From: Candidatus Peribacteria bacterium | Lineage (GTDB): Bacteria > Patescibacteriota > Gracilibacteria > Peribacterales > Peribacteraceae | NCBI GenBank assembly: GCA_903854455.1 | Contig: CAINWJ010000075.1 | Coordinates: 1-10,684, forward strand | DNA length: 10,684 bases | Direction: 5' to 3' | Shown here: positions 1 to 6,295 of the stretch, piece after piece | Numbering within the stretch: position 1 is the first letter of the stretch | How the letters are laid out: every line of letters begins with the position of its first letter | Position numbers and translations under genes: made by a program | The notes under the pieces: generated by a model | Told to the model about the DNA's origin: nothing | The model's database searches: none | The model's input: only the letters and a program-made list of their open reading frames with translations

Positions 1-1
1 G

Positions 2-112
2 CATTGGAAACGCGACTGCTTCAAATGTCACCAGAAGATCACAACGACATACTCGCCTGAGCGACCGGAGAAAGTTGTGTGCGAAGAGTGCTATCGGAAA
101 GAGGTGTATTGA
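2..112 (+). CDS. C-terminal end of a zinc-ribbon-like protein (partial)
   Basis: The second frame from the window start is open for 36 codons and ends at TGA 110-112. The visible tail holds two CxxC pairs (CFKC at residues 6-9 and CEEC at 27-30 of the fragment) separated by 17 residues, with a basic and aromatic end (YRKEVY). Paired CxxC knuckles of this spacing normally bind one zinc ion, as in short zinc-ribbon proteins common in Patescibacteria. The start lies outside the window, so domain context and function are unknown. The other two forward frames lack this motif, which is why I choose this frame. Its stop is followed immediately by the first intergenic inverted repeat. Confidence 0.6.
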   Translation, partial: HWKRDCFKCHQKITTTYSPERPEKVVCEECYRKEVY

Positions 113-116
113 AAAG

Positions 117-199
117 CAGTATCTGGTATGAAGTATAGAGTATGCAGTATTCGTAGGATGATAGCTTCCTGATACTGAATACTGAATACTTGATACTCC
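117..199. repeat. Inverted repeat A with heptameric arms (GTATNNA / AATACTG)
   Basis: The left arm (about 117-152) is a run of degenerate heptamers starting GTAT (gtatgaa, gtataga, gtatgca). The right arm (about 170-199) is a run of heptamers ending ATACT (gatactg, aatactg, aatactt). Reverse-complementing the right arm and laying it on the left gives about 21 matches in 28 positions, so the two arms can form a long imperfect hairpin with a loop of roughly 17 bases. It lies between the stop of the upstream zinc-ribbon gene and the dnaB promoter. No U-tract follows, so it is not a standard intrinsic terminator. Confidence 0.75.
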
Positions 200-206
200 A
201 TCATTT

Positions 207-235
207 TTGCCTTTCCCAATCTGTCGGTCTACACT
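207..235 (+). promoter_or_regulatory. dnaB promoter, predicted leaderless
   Basis: TTGCCT at 207-212 and TACACT at 230-235 form a -35/-10 pair with a 17-base spacer. Only 8 bases separate the -10 from the ATG at 244, so transcription would begin at or within a base or two of the start codon. The bases before the ATG are pyrimidine-rich (cgtccccc) and hold no Shine-Dalgarno sequence. Both hexamers lie inside the longer reading frame that starts at 190, which argues that the true start is 244. Confidence 0.55.
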
Positions 236-243
236 CGTCCCCC

Positions 244-1686
244 ATGCCCCCTCAGACATTCCTCGACGTGCAGCCACACAGCCTGGAGGCTGAACAAACC
301 GTTCTCGGCGCGCTCTTGGTCGATCCCGATGGCATCATCAAAGTATCGGACATTCTAGCAGCCGATGACTTCTACGATCCTACGTACCGCGAGGTCTACG
401 CAGCCATCAACGAGCTGTACCAGGCGCACCAGCCGGTGGATATCGTCACAGTGACGAACAAGCTGCAGGATGCCAAAAGGATCCAGGACGTCGGCGGCAG
501 CGTCTTCCTCGCAGAGCTCACTTCCAAGGTTCCTACTGCGGCACACATCTATAAATACGCACAGATCGTGAAGACGAAAGCCGTCCATCGCAGGATTATT
601 CAGGCAGGGGAGAAGATCAAAGGTCTCGGCTACGACGTTGACCGAGAAATTCCTGAGCTTCTGGAAGAAGTGGAGAAAACCGTCTTCCACATCTCCTCGA
701 CGTTCTTAAAGGAGAAGTTCATCCACATCAAAGAAATTCTGAGTTCGCGTTATGAGAAGTTCGCCGAAATGCACGAGAGTAAAGATTCATCCATCAAGGG
801 AGTACCATCCGGCTTCCATGCCATCGACAACAAGCTGTCCGGATTCCAGCCGAGCGATCTCATCATCATCGCCGCTCGTCCCAGTATGGGCAAGACGTCG
901 CTGGCACTAAATATCGCGCAGAATGCAGCTATCAAGCATGGCAAAACCGTCGGCGTATTTTCGCTGGAAATGAGCAAGGAGCAGCTCGTCGACCGCCTCT
1001 TCGCATCCATGCTCGGTGTGGATTCCTGGAAACTGCAGAAAGGAAAGCTGGAGGATCGGGACTTCCAGAACATGGGACCCATCATGGATGACCTGAGCAA
1101 GGCCAATATCTTCATCGACGACTCCATGGGATCGTCTATTCCAGAATTGCGCGCTAAGGCACGGAGACTACAGATGGAGAACGGTCTCGACCTCGTCATC
1201 GTGGACTTCTTGCAGCTGATGTCGACTGGCAACCAGAGCTTCGCCGGCAACCGCGTACAGGAAATCTCGGAAATTTCACGATCACTGAAAATGCTCGGTC
1301 GCGAACTCAAGATTCCGGTGATTGCCCTAAGTCAGCTCTCCCGTGCCGTCGAGAGTCGTCCTGGGAACATCCCGGCACTTTCCGACCTACGCGAATCGGG
1401 CTCCATCGAGCAGGACGCCGACGTCGTGCTCATGATGTACCGCGAAGATTACTACGAGGAGGATTCCGATCGCCCAGGCGTGACGGATATCTACATCCGC
1501 AAGCACCGCAATGGACCCACCGGCAGAGTGGAACTGATGTTCAAAAAGGAGCAGATGCGCTTCTACGATATCGATAAGACACATGCGGATACCGCGGTTT
1601 CCGCTGCAGGAAAAGCAACAGCGAAATTGATGGGGCAGTTCAAGGGAACGCAGAAAGCGATGGCGAGAGCGGGAGATGATGAGTAA
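244..1686 (+). CDS. dnaB: Replicative DNA helicase DnaB
   Basis: Hexameric 5'-3' helicase that unwinds DNA at the replication fork and recruits primase. The 480-residue product has the N-terminal DnaB domain (about 8-110, with the typical SLEAEQTVLGALL opening) and a RecA-like C-terminal domain (about 185-445). Walker A is RPSMGKT at 212-218, Walker B ends in LVIVDFLQLM near 317-326, and SQLSRAVESR (363-372), DLRESGSIEQDADVV (381-395) and KHRNGPTG (420-427, arginine-finger region) are all intact. No intein interrupts the Walker A region. I prefer ATG 244 to the upstream in-frame start at 190 because family proteins begin just before this point and the promoter lies between the two. The last 35 or so residues are a low-complexity tail rich in Ala and Lys. 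It appears to be transcribed alone, between inverted repeats A and B. Confidence 0.97.
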   Translation: MPPQTFLDVQPHSLEAEQTVLGALLVDPDGIIKVSDILAADDFYDPTYREVYAAINELYQAHQPVDIVTVTNKLQDAKRIQDVGGSVFLAELTSKVPTAAHIYKYAQIVKTKAVHRRIIQAGEKIKGLGYDVDREIPELLEEVEKTVFHISSTFLKEKFIHIKEILSSRYEKFAEMHESKDSSIKGVPSGFHAIDNKLSGFQPSDLIIIAARPSMGKTSLALNIAQNAAIKHGKTVGVFSLEMSKEQLVDRLFASMLGVDSWKLQKGKLEDRDFQNMGPIMDDLSKANIFIDDSMGSSIPELRAKARRLQMENGLDLVIVDFLQLMSTGNQSFAGNRVQEISEISRSLKMLGRELKIPVIALSQLSRAVESRPGNIPALSDLRESGSIEQDADVVLMMYREDYYEEDSDRPGVTDIYIRKHRNGPTGRVELMFKKEQMRFYDIDKTHADTAVSAAGKATAKLMGQFKGTQKAMARAGDDE

Positions 1687-1771
1687 GGGTCTGGTATCAG
1701 GGTCGGGGTCAGGGGACGTAAGAACTTTTTGTCATATCGGATTCCTGACCCTGACCCTGACCCTGACCCTG
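1687..1771. repeat. Inverted repeat B with hexameric arms (CCTGAC)n
   Basis: Immediately after the dnaB stop, the left arm (1687-1715) is a degenerate run of G-rich hexamers around AGGGTC. The right arm (1744-1771) is four perfect CCTGAC copies plus CCTG. The right arm is the reverse complement of the left-arm unit, so a long GC-rich hairpin can form around a loop of about 28 bases. One arm is perfect while the other has diverged, suggesting recent expansion of the right arm. Confidence 0.85.
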
Positions 1772-1811
1772 CGTCTACCCATGATCACTTCCAACTCCAT
1801 CAACCTACCAC

Positions 1812-1817
1812 TACCAT
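1812..1817 (+). promoter_or_regulatory. Candidate mraY -10 element, predicted leaderless
   Basis: TACCAT at 1812-1817 stands 8 bases before ATG 1826, the same spacing seen at dnaB, the bisphosphatase and the fecR-like gene. The -35 candidate 17 bases upstream (TTCCAA, 1789-1794) is weak. No Shine-Dalgarno sequence is present. A TATGAT at 1825-1830 overlaps the start codon and is probably coincidental. Confidence 0.35.
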
Positions 1818-1825
1818 GAACGCCT

Positions 1826-2899
1826 ATGATTCCTCTCCCTGTCCGCCCACTCGTCACGCTTCCCGAAATTCTCTTCTACTCCGTCTTATCATTCGCCATC
1901 GCACTCATCCTCACGCCGGCATTCGTCGGGCTTCTTCATCGATTCAAACTGGGAAAACAGTTGCGGGTACAAGCAGTGGATGGGGGATCGGCAAGCGTGT
2001 TTCTGACGTATCACAAGAAGAAGGCTGGGACACCGACTATGGGTGGCATCCTGATCTGGGTCTCCATCGTCTGCGCCATCCTGCTTTCCCGCCTGTTCTC
2101 CTACAAAGGACTCATCGATCACTCACTCCTCCAGCGCGGTCAGGTCTACGTTCCACTCGGCGTATTGCTCGGCTTCGGAATCATCGGAGCTATCGATGAC
2201 TACTTCAATATCTGCGGACTTGGGAAAAACAGAGGAATCAACGCACTACCAAAAATGCTCCTGTTCCTCCTCGTCAGTGTGGTCCCGGCATACTGGTTCT
2301 TTTTCAGGCTGGGCTATGAATCCGTCCACATTCCATTTGGACCCATGCTTGGCCTCGGCGGCGACACGTTGCACTTAGGCTGGCTCTACATCCCGTTCTT
2401 CATCTTCGTCGTCATAGGAACAACGAATGCGGTCAATGTCACCGACGGATTGGACGGACTCGCCGGCGGTCTCCTGATCATCGCCTTCGGTGCTTTCGGT
2501 GTGATTGCCTACGTCACGGAACTCTATGTTTTGGCGGCATTCTGCGGAGTAACTGCAGGAGCCATCGCGGCATTCCTGTGGTTCAACGTTCCTCCTGCAC
2601 TCTTCTACATGGGCGATACTGGTGCCTTGGCTCTAGGGGGAACTCTCGCCGTCATCGCGTTCATGATGAATCAGGTACTTGTTCTCCCGCTCATCGGCTT
2701 CATCTTCCTGGTCGAAATGCTATCGGTGATCATTCAACTAACCAGCAAGCGATTCTTCAAGCGCAAAGTCTTCAAATCAGCTCCCATCCACCATCACTTC
2801 GAAGCGCTGGAGTGGGGCGAGAGCAAAGTCACCATGCGCTTCTGGATCATCGGTGCGTTCATGGCGTTCCTGGGAGTGCTGATCGGGATCTATGGTTGA
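1826..2899 (+). CDS. mraY: Phospho-N-acetylmuramoyl-pentapeptide transferase MraY
   Basis: Integral membrane enzyme that transfers phospho-MurNAc-pentapeptide from UDP to undecaprenyl phosphate, making lipid I for peptidoglycan. The 357 residues match the usual length (about 360) and multi-helix pattern. Diagnostic motifs are KKAGTPTMGG (about 65-74), the catalytic pair D124-D125 in GAIDDY, NAVNVTDGLDGL (201-212), the third catalytic Asp D264 in YMGDTG, and the MraY-specific H322-H324 in APIHHHFE. RFWIIG near the C-terminus is also typical. No in-frame start lies closer to the first helix, so ATG 1826 is chosen. It sits alone between dnaB and gap with no mur or fts neighbours, unlike the usual dcw cluster. 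Confidence 0.96.
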   Translation: MIPLPVRPLVTLPEILFYSVLSFAIALILTPAFVGLLHRFKLGKQLRVQAVDGGSASVFLTYHKKKAGTPTMGGILIWVSIVCAILLSRLFSYKGLIDHSLLQRGQVYVPLGVLLGFGIIGAIDDYFNICGLGKNRGINALPKMLLFLLVSVVPAYWFFFRLGYESVHIPFGPMLGLGGDTLHLGWLYIPFFIFVVIGTTNAVNVTDGLDGLAGGLLIIAFGAFGVIAYVTELYVLAAFCGVTAGAIAAFLWFNVPPALFYMGDTGALALGGTLAVIAFMMNQVLVLPLIGFIFLVEMLSVIIQLTSKRFFKRKVFKSAPIHHHFEALEWGESKVTMRFWIIGAFMAFLGVLIGIYG

Positions 2900-2902
2900 A
2901 TA

Positions 2903-3076
2903 GTCTGGAACCATGATTAATAGGATGAAAGGATTTCCATGATTCTTTCTAGTACTGCGAAAGATTGTCGAATAGATCAGATACTCGATGTGCAAATGCA
3001 ACAGCTCTGATTCAAGGATTATTCGCAACCAGTCAGAAACTAATCAGATTATCCCATCCGGAATCATGATTCAGAC
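2903..3076. repeat. Long imperfect inverted repeat C
   Basis: The left end GTCTGGAACCATGATT begins at 2903. The right end, read on the opposite strand from 3076, is GTCTGAATCATGATT. The match continues inward with GGATG-type blocks. A nested pair occurs closer to the centre (cgaatagatcag near 2969-2980 against ctgattcaaggattattcg near 3007-3025). The whole 174-base stretch can fold into one long, bulged hairpin. The arms are less obviously tandem than in repeats A, B, D and E. It fills the gap between mraY and gap. Confidence 0.65.
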
Positions 3077-3092
3077 AACCTCATGCAAATAC

Positions 3093-3123
3093 TTGATCCA
3101 AAGTATTCCTTCGGCAATAGTAT
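3093..3123 (+). promoter_or_regulatory. Candidate gap promoter
   Basis: TTGATC at 3093-3098 and TAGTAT at 3118-3123 are separated by 19 bases. The -10 ends 4 bases before ATG 3128, so the mRNA would be leaderless or start just inside the codon. No Shine-Dalgarno sequence is present. The 19-base spacer is long, so the assignment is tentative. Confidence 0.35.
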
Positions 3124-3127
3124 TCCC

Positions 3128-4147
3128 ATGCTCAATATCGCCATCAACGGATACGGTCGCATCGGGCGGGTGGTTCACCGCCAGCTTGTCCAACGCTTCG
3201 GAAAGGAAGCGCAGGTCGTGGCAATCAACGCATCCAGTGATGCCGCGATGCGCCAGTATTTACTCAAGTACGATTCTCTCCATGGACGCTTCGACCACAG
3301 CGTTGAAGTGGACGGAGTGAATCTGCTCGTCGAAGGGAAGCCTGTCCGTGTCGTGAAGGAACGCGATCCCGCCAAGTGTCCGTGGAAGGAGCTGAAGGTC
3401 GATCTCGTTGTGGAGGCGACAGGAAAGTTCCGTACCAAAGACAAGGCTCAGGGACACCTGGATGCCGGAGCGAAGGCTGTACTGATTACCGCACCTGCCA
3501 AAGATGATACGACGATGATCGTTCGCGGCGTGAATGATGACAAGCTCAAGAGTGCTTTGCCCATCGTCAGCGCCGCATCCTGCACGACCAACTGCATCGC
3601 TCCAGTCATCAAGGTTCTCGATCACCACAAAGGCATCAAGAGGGGACTGATGTGTACGACGCACTCCTACACCACGTCGCAGAATCTGCTGGATAATACG
3701 TCGGACAGTTCCAAAGTTCGTATTTCTAGGGCTGCCGCACTCAACATCATCCCGTCGACGACCGGGGCTGCCAAAGCCATCGGCAAGGTCTTCCCGCATT
3801 TGCTCGGAAAAATGGATGGCATGTCACTACGAGTTCCGGTTCCGGATGTCTCCGCCTCGTACCTGGCACTGGAGGTAGAGAAGGAGACGACGATCGAGGA
3901 AGTGAATCGGCTTCTGACTGAGGCTGCAAACGGTGAATTGAAGGGAATCCTGGCAGTAGAGGAAGGGTTGCTCGTTTCCTCCGACTACGTATCCGATCCT
4001 CATTCTTCAACCGTTGATCTCGATTCCACGAACGTCATCGGCGGCACACTGGTGCAGATTCTCGCTTGGTATGACAACGAGTGGGGCTATGCCATGCGGG
4101 TGACCGAATTGACGCAGCAGATGGGAGAGTTACTACGAACGAAGTGA
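3128..4147 (+). CDS. gap: Glyceraldehyde-3-phosphate dehydrogenase, GapB-like cofactor pocket
   Basis: Interconverts glyceraldehyde 3-phosphate and 1,3-bisphosphoglycerate in the cytoplasm. The 339-residue product has the Rossmann start INGYGRIGR (6-14), the catalytic Cys152 in SCTTNC and the active-site His179 in CTTHS, plus WYDNEWGY near the end (314-321). ATG 3128 is preferred over the in-frame start at 3083 because family proteins begin at MLNIAINGYG. The adenosine-ribose Asp of NAD-specific enzymes (AIND) is replaced by Ala in AINASSD (32-38). The S-loop around 187-197 (LLDNTSDSSK) is polar instead of carrying the usual Gly-Pro. B. subtilis GapB, which prefers NADP, also reads AINAS. This suggests NADP or dual use, which I infer and cannot prove. 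The next gene is a sugar bisphosphatase, favouring a biosynthetic role. Confidence 0.95.
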   Translation: MLNIAINGYGRIGRVVHRQLVQRFGKEAQVVAINASSDAAMRQYLLKYDSLHGRFDHSVEVDGVNLLVEGKPVRVVKERDPAKCPWKELKVDLVVEATGKFRTKDKAQGHLDAGAKAVLITAPAKDDTTMIVRGVNDDKLKSALPIVSAASCTTNCIAPVIKVLDHHKGIKRGLMCTTHSYTTSQNLLDNTSDSSKVRISRAAALNIIPSTTGAAKAIGKVFPHLLGKMDGMSLRVPVPDVSASYLALEVEKETTIEEVNRLLTEAANGELKGILAVEEGLLVSSDYVSDPHSSTVDLDSTNVIGGTLVQILAWYDNEWGYAMRVTELTQQMGELLRTK

Positions 4148-4150
4148 ATG

Positions 4151-4231
4151 TAGAATGTAGAATGTATAATGTAGAATGACATTGATTAGTTCGTTTTCCA
4201 TTCTACATTCTCAATTTTACATTTTACATTC
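4151..4231. repeat. Inverted repeat D with heptameric arms (TAGAATG / CATTCTA)
   Basis: Starting three bases after the gap stop, the left arm is four heptamers at 4151-4178 (TAGAATG, TAGAATG, TATAATG, TAGAATG). The right arm (4199-4231) is CATTCTA, CATTCTC, AATTTTA, CATTTTA and CATTCC. The first right-arm copy is the exact reverse complement of the left unit and later copies are degenerate. The loop is about 20 bases. The right arm supplies both promoter hexamers of the downstream bisphosphatase gene. Confidence 0.88.
4202..4230 (+). promoter_or_regulatory. Bisphosphatase promoter built from the repeat arm
   Basis: TCTACA (4202-4207) and TACATT (4225-4230) have a 17-base spacer and lie wholly inside the right arm of inverted repeat D. 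The -10 ends 8 bases before ATG 4239, predicting a leaderless mRNA, and there is no Shine-Dalgarno sequence. A perfect TATAAT in the left arm (4165-4170) could serve an alternative start at 4176, but it has no convincing -35. Confidence 0.45.
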
Positions 4232-4238
4232 CGATCCC

Positions 4239-5174
4239 ATGACTTCCTGCTGCGACCTCCCATCCCGTATTTCCCTTAACCACCACCTCTATTCCTCGGG
4301 GGTACCGGATAAGCTACGCCATCTGATCAACGATATCGCCAGAGCAGGGAAGTACGTTCACCACGCCATCCGGTCATCAGATCTCGGTCTCGCAGGATCG
4401 GAGAACCAGTTCGGCGAGGAACAGCTGAAACTCGATCTGCTGAGCAATAAAATCATCAAAGAAGAGCTCTGCGAGAGCAGGCTCGTTCATGGGTACGCTT
4501 CGGAAGAAGAAGCCGTTTTTCAGGAATTGGTTCCGGATGCACCATTCACCGTCGTATTCGATCCACTGGATGGGTCATCACTCGTTGACTGCAACCTGGC
4601 GATCGGCTCGATCTTCGGTGTCTACAAGAAAGGGGATGTCGTCGGCAGGAAGCCCAGCGATCAGCTAGCGGCACTGTATTTGGTGTACGGTCCCCGGACG
4701 ATCCTCGTCTACAGTGCCGGGAAAGGAGTGCATGCGTTCTTCCTCAATGAAGTGGGGGAATTCGTTCTTCTGCAGCGCAACCTCACCATGCGCGATGAAG
4801 TGAAAACGTACTCGCCGGGCAATCTGCGTGCGGTGAAAGACACTCCTGCATATCGCAAGATGATGAATCACTGGCTGGATGAAGCGCATACGCTCCGCTA
4901 TTCCGGCGGCATGGTGCCCGACATCCACCACATGCTCATCAAAGGTGCCGGGATCTTCACGAACATCGGCGGGAGCAAGTATCCGAAAGGCAAGCTGCGC
5001 CTGGTTTTCGAGTGCGGACCCTTCGCGTACATCATGGAACAAGCGGGCGGTGCTGCCAGTAACGGCCACAAGGCAATCATGGACATCAAGATCGAGGAGG
5101 TAGACCAGCGCACCCCGCTCATCATCGGTGCCAAGAGCGAAGTGAAGAGGGTGAGTGAGGTACTGAATGTCTAG
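4239..5174 (+). CDS. Class I fructose/sedoheptulose bisphosphatase
   Basis: Hydrolyses the 1-phosphate of fructose 1,6-bisphosphate or sedoheptulose 1,7-bisphosphate; metal-dependent and cytoplasmic. The 311-residue product carries the metal site FDPLDGSS (107-114), the acidic YASEEE segment (86-91), YGPRT (150-154), YSPGNLRA (191-198), RYSGGMVPD (220-228) and KLRLVFECGP (252-261). GGMVPD followed by IFTN (239-242), plus the FGEEQLKLD and GAKSEV contexts, resemble plant SBPase more than typical FBPase, which has a GSMVxD/H-type segment here. I therefore call the subclass uncertain and leave the symbol empty. ATG 4239 is chosen because the in-frame extension to 4176 is translated repeat sequence. 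It follows gap but has its own promoter. Confidence 0.93.
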   Translation: MTSCCDLPSRISLNHHLYSSGVPDKLRHLINDIARAGKYVHHAIRSSDLGLAGSENQFGEEQLKLDLLSNKIIKEELCESRLVHGYASEEEAVFQELVPDAPFTVVFDPLDGSSLVDCNLAIGSIFGVYKKGDVVGRKPSDQLAALYLVYGPRTILVYSAGKGVHAFFLNEVGEFVLLQRNLTMRDEVKTYSPGNLRAVKDTPAYRKMMNHWLDEAHTLRYSGGMVPDIHHMLIKGAGIFTNIGGSKYPKGKLRLVFECGPFAYIMEQAGGAASNGHKAIMDIKIEEVDQRTPLIIGAKSEVKRVSEVLNV

Positions 5175-5207
5175 TAAATGATTTCATCGAGAATGAATCT
5201 CATCTTC

Positions 5208-5921
5208 CTAAAAAGGATCAATTTTACCTTCAAATGAATTAAAGAATGATTTTCCTGCTCTGATCACGACTCTTGTCTTCTTTGAACTAAGAATACTGAA
5301 ATAAACTTCAACTATTTTTTTGCCGTCATTGCCAAAACGAAATCTAACGACATTATTTGTCGGATTATCATCATTGGTATCGAAATAGGTATCATATCCA
5401 AGAAGAGTCGCACCGGCTTTCTCAAGAGTTTCTTCATAAATCTTCTTTGCCTCTTCCATCGGCGCATCAACGGAGGTGTCAAGCTTGATTCTATAAGGAA
5501 AATGATTCTGCTCATCCGTTCTCCGAATTACTTCATTAATTTTGATTGTGCTAGGCAATTTCAATGTATCAAGCAAAACATCACTATCACTTTGAATAAA
5601 AACAAAAAGTGAAAAGTAGACACATACCAAGAGACAAAAGTGAACAAGTCTCCATTTTCTTGGAACAAAGAGTAAAGAAATTACTGCATAAAAAACCAAA
5701 AGTGTCCCAAACGAAACACGCAATTCGGATCCCATATACGAATCAAGAGACGTATATGTCACAAAATAAGGAACAAAAATAAAGACAAGTAATATATCTC
5801 GACCATTTCGAAATAGAGCGAGCAAAAAAAGAAGAATCAATAATAAAGCCAGTAAGTGCCATCGTTTGACATGTTTCGCTCCAATACGCATATTTGAAGT
5901 GTGGATCCAATAAAAAAACAT
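5208..5921 (-). CDS. AT-rich four-helix membrane protein of unknown function
   Basis: I do not recognise a family. The 237-residue product has a short basic N-terminus, four hydrophobic segments (about 22-37, 43-57, 68-87, 91-110), then a soluble domain of about 125 residues with alternating helix- and strand-like stretches and no cysteines or known catalytic motif. Base use is very unlike its neighbours: two sampled 60-base blocks (5221-5280 and 5521-5580) have 20 and 19 G+C, against 31 in a 60-base block of the pilus ATPase gene (8281-8340). Its codons are correspondingly A/T-ending. An in-frame TTG at 5930 abuts the upstream stop; I choose ATG 5921. It is the last gene of the minus-strand cluster and converges on the bisphosphatase gene across 33 bases. 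Recent acquisition is likely. Confidence 0.75.
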   Translation of the reverse strand: MFFYWIHTSNMRIGAKHVKRWHLLALLLILLFLLALFRNGRDILLVFIFVPYFVTYTSLDSYMGSELRVSFGTLLVFYAVISLLFVPRKWRLVHFCLLVCVYFSLFVFIQSDSDVLLDTLKLPSTIKINEVIRRTDEQNHFPYRIKLDTSVDAPMEEAKKIYEETLEKAGATLLGYDTYFDTNDDNPTNNVVRFRFGNDGKKIVEVYFSILSSKKTRVVIRAGKSFFNSFEGKIDPF

Positions 5922-5926
5922 TGAAT

Positions 5927-6295
5927 TCAAACCTTCTGATTCTCAGGAGCAAGCGACTTCTGCTTCTCTCCGTCCCAGCTCCAGAAGGCCTCATTCAAGG
6001 CCTTTGGTAGCACTTCCTCCAGCTGCTTATTCGGCTCAGCCTCCTTCATCTTGCCCTCCAGTTTGTAGATCCGTCGCATGCTCCGGTACGTTCCCCACGG
6101 GTAGAACTTGCGATGAAACGTCCTTCTGCCCTTCGCATCAGTTGTCGCAGCCGGTGCAGCTGCGGCTTTGGACAACGGTCGGTCATTCTTGCCCCATTCC
6201 ACGATACCGATCACGGTCTTGGTTTCCGGATCGACGTACACCAGATCATCATCCTTGTATTTGCGCGGTGATTCAGGGGTAGTGGGATCGGTCAT
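5927..6295 (-). CDS. Small soluble hypothetical protein
   Basis: 122 residues with no signal peptide, membrane segment or recognised domain. The N-terminal third is acidic and polar (KYKDDDLVYVDPETKTVIGI, about 12-31). An Ala-rich linker (44-50) follows, then a basic aromatic stretch (FHRKFYPWGTYRSMRRIYKL, 60-79) and a charged C-terminal half containing AFWSWDGEKQ (103-112). Its ATG overlaps the stop of the upstream gene as ATGA (6295-6292), which suggests translational coupling, and its stop is six bases from the next ATG, so all three minus-strand genes are probably one operon. Base composition matches the rest of the window, unlike the gene downstream. Function unknown. Confidence 0.75.
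   Translation of the reverse strand: MTDPTTPESPRKYKDDDLVYVDPETKTVIGIVEWGKNDRPLSKAAAAPAATTDAKGRRTFHRKFYPWGTYRSMRRIYKLEGKMKEAEPNKQLEEVLPKALNEAFWSWDGEKQKSLAPENQKV

Noticed and set aside
117..199. Short tandem units at the junctions as a CRISPR array
   Set aside because: Units are 6-8 bases with no spacers, and they are arranged as complementary arms, not as regularly spaced direct repeats.
190..243. N-terminal extension of DnaB from the start at 190
   Set aside because: It would translate the end of repeat A and the promoter, and family members begin close to residue 1 of the 244 start.
750..1310. 186-codon minus-strand reading frame inside dnaB
   Set aside because: It is antisense to highly conserved helicase motifs and rich in Ser, Met and Arg, as expected of a shadow frame.
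1687..1771. Inverted repeats as ordinary intrinsic terminators
   Set aside because: None is followed by a U-run. They may still shape transcript ends, but the classical terminator pattern is missing.
1729..2199. 156-codon plus-strand frame across repeat B and early mraY
   Set aside because: It begins by translating the CCTGAC repeat as Asp-Pro pairs and then runs out of frame through mraY.
2897..2899. TGA read as glycine (Gracilibacteria/SR1 code)
   Set aside because: TGA falls at the expected ends of mraY, gap and nadK, and no conserved domain continues across an in-frame TGA.
3260..3799. 179-codon minus-strand reading frame inside gap
   Set aside because: It is antisense to the catalytic region of GAPDH and shows no recognisable protein pattern.
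4176..4238. N-terminal extension of the bisphosphatase from 4176
   Set aside because: The extension (SFSILHSQFYILHS) is translated repeat-arm sequence with no family match.
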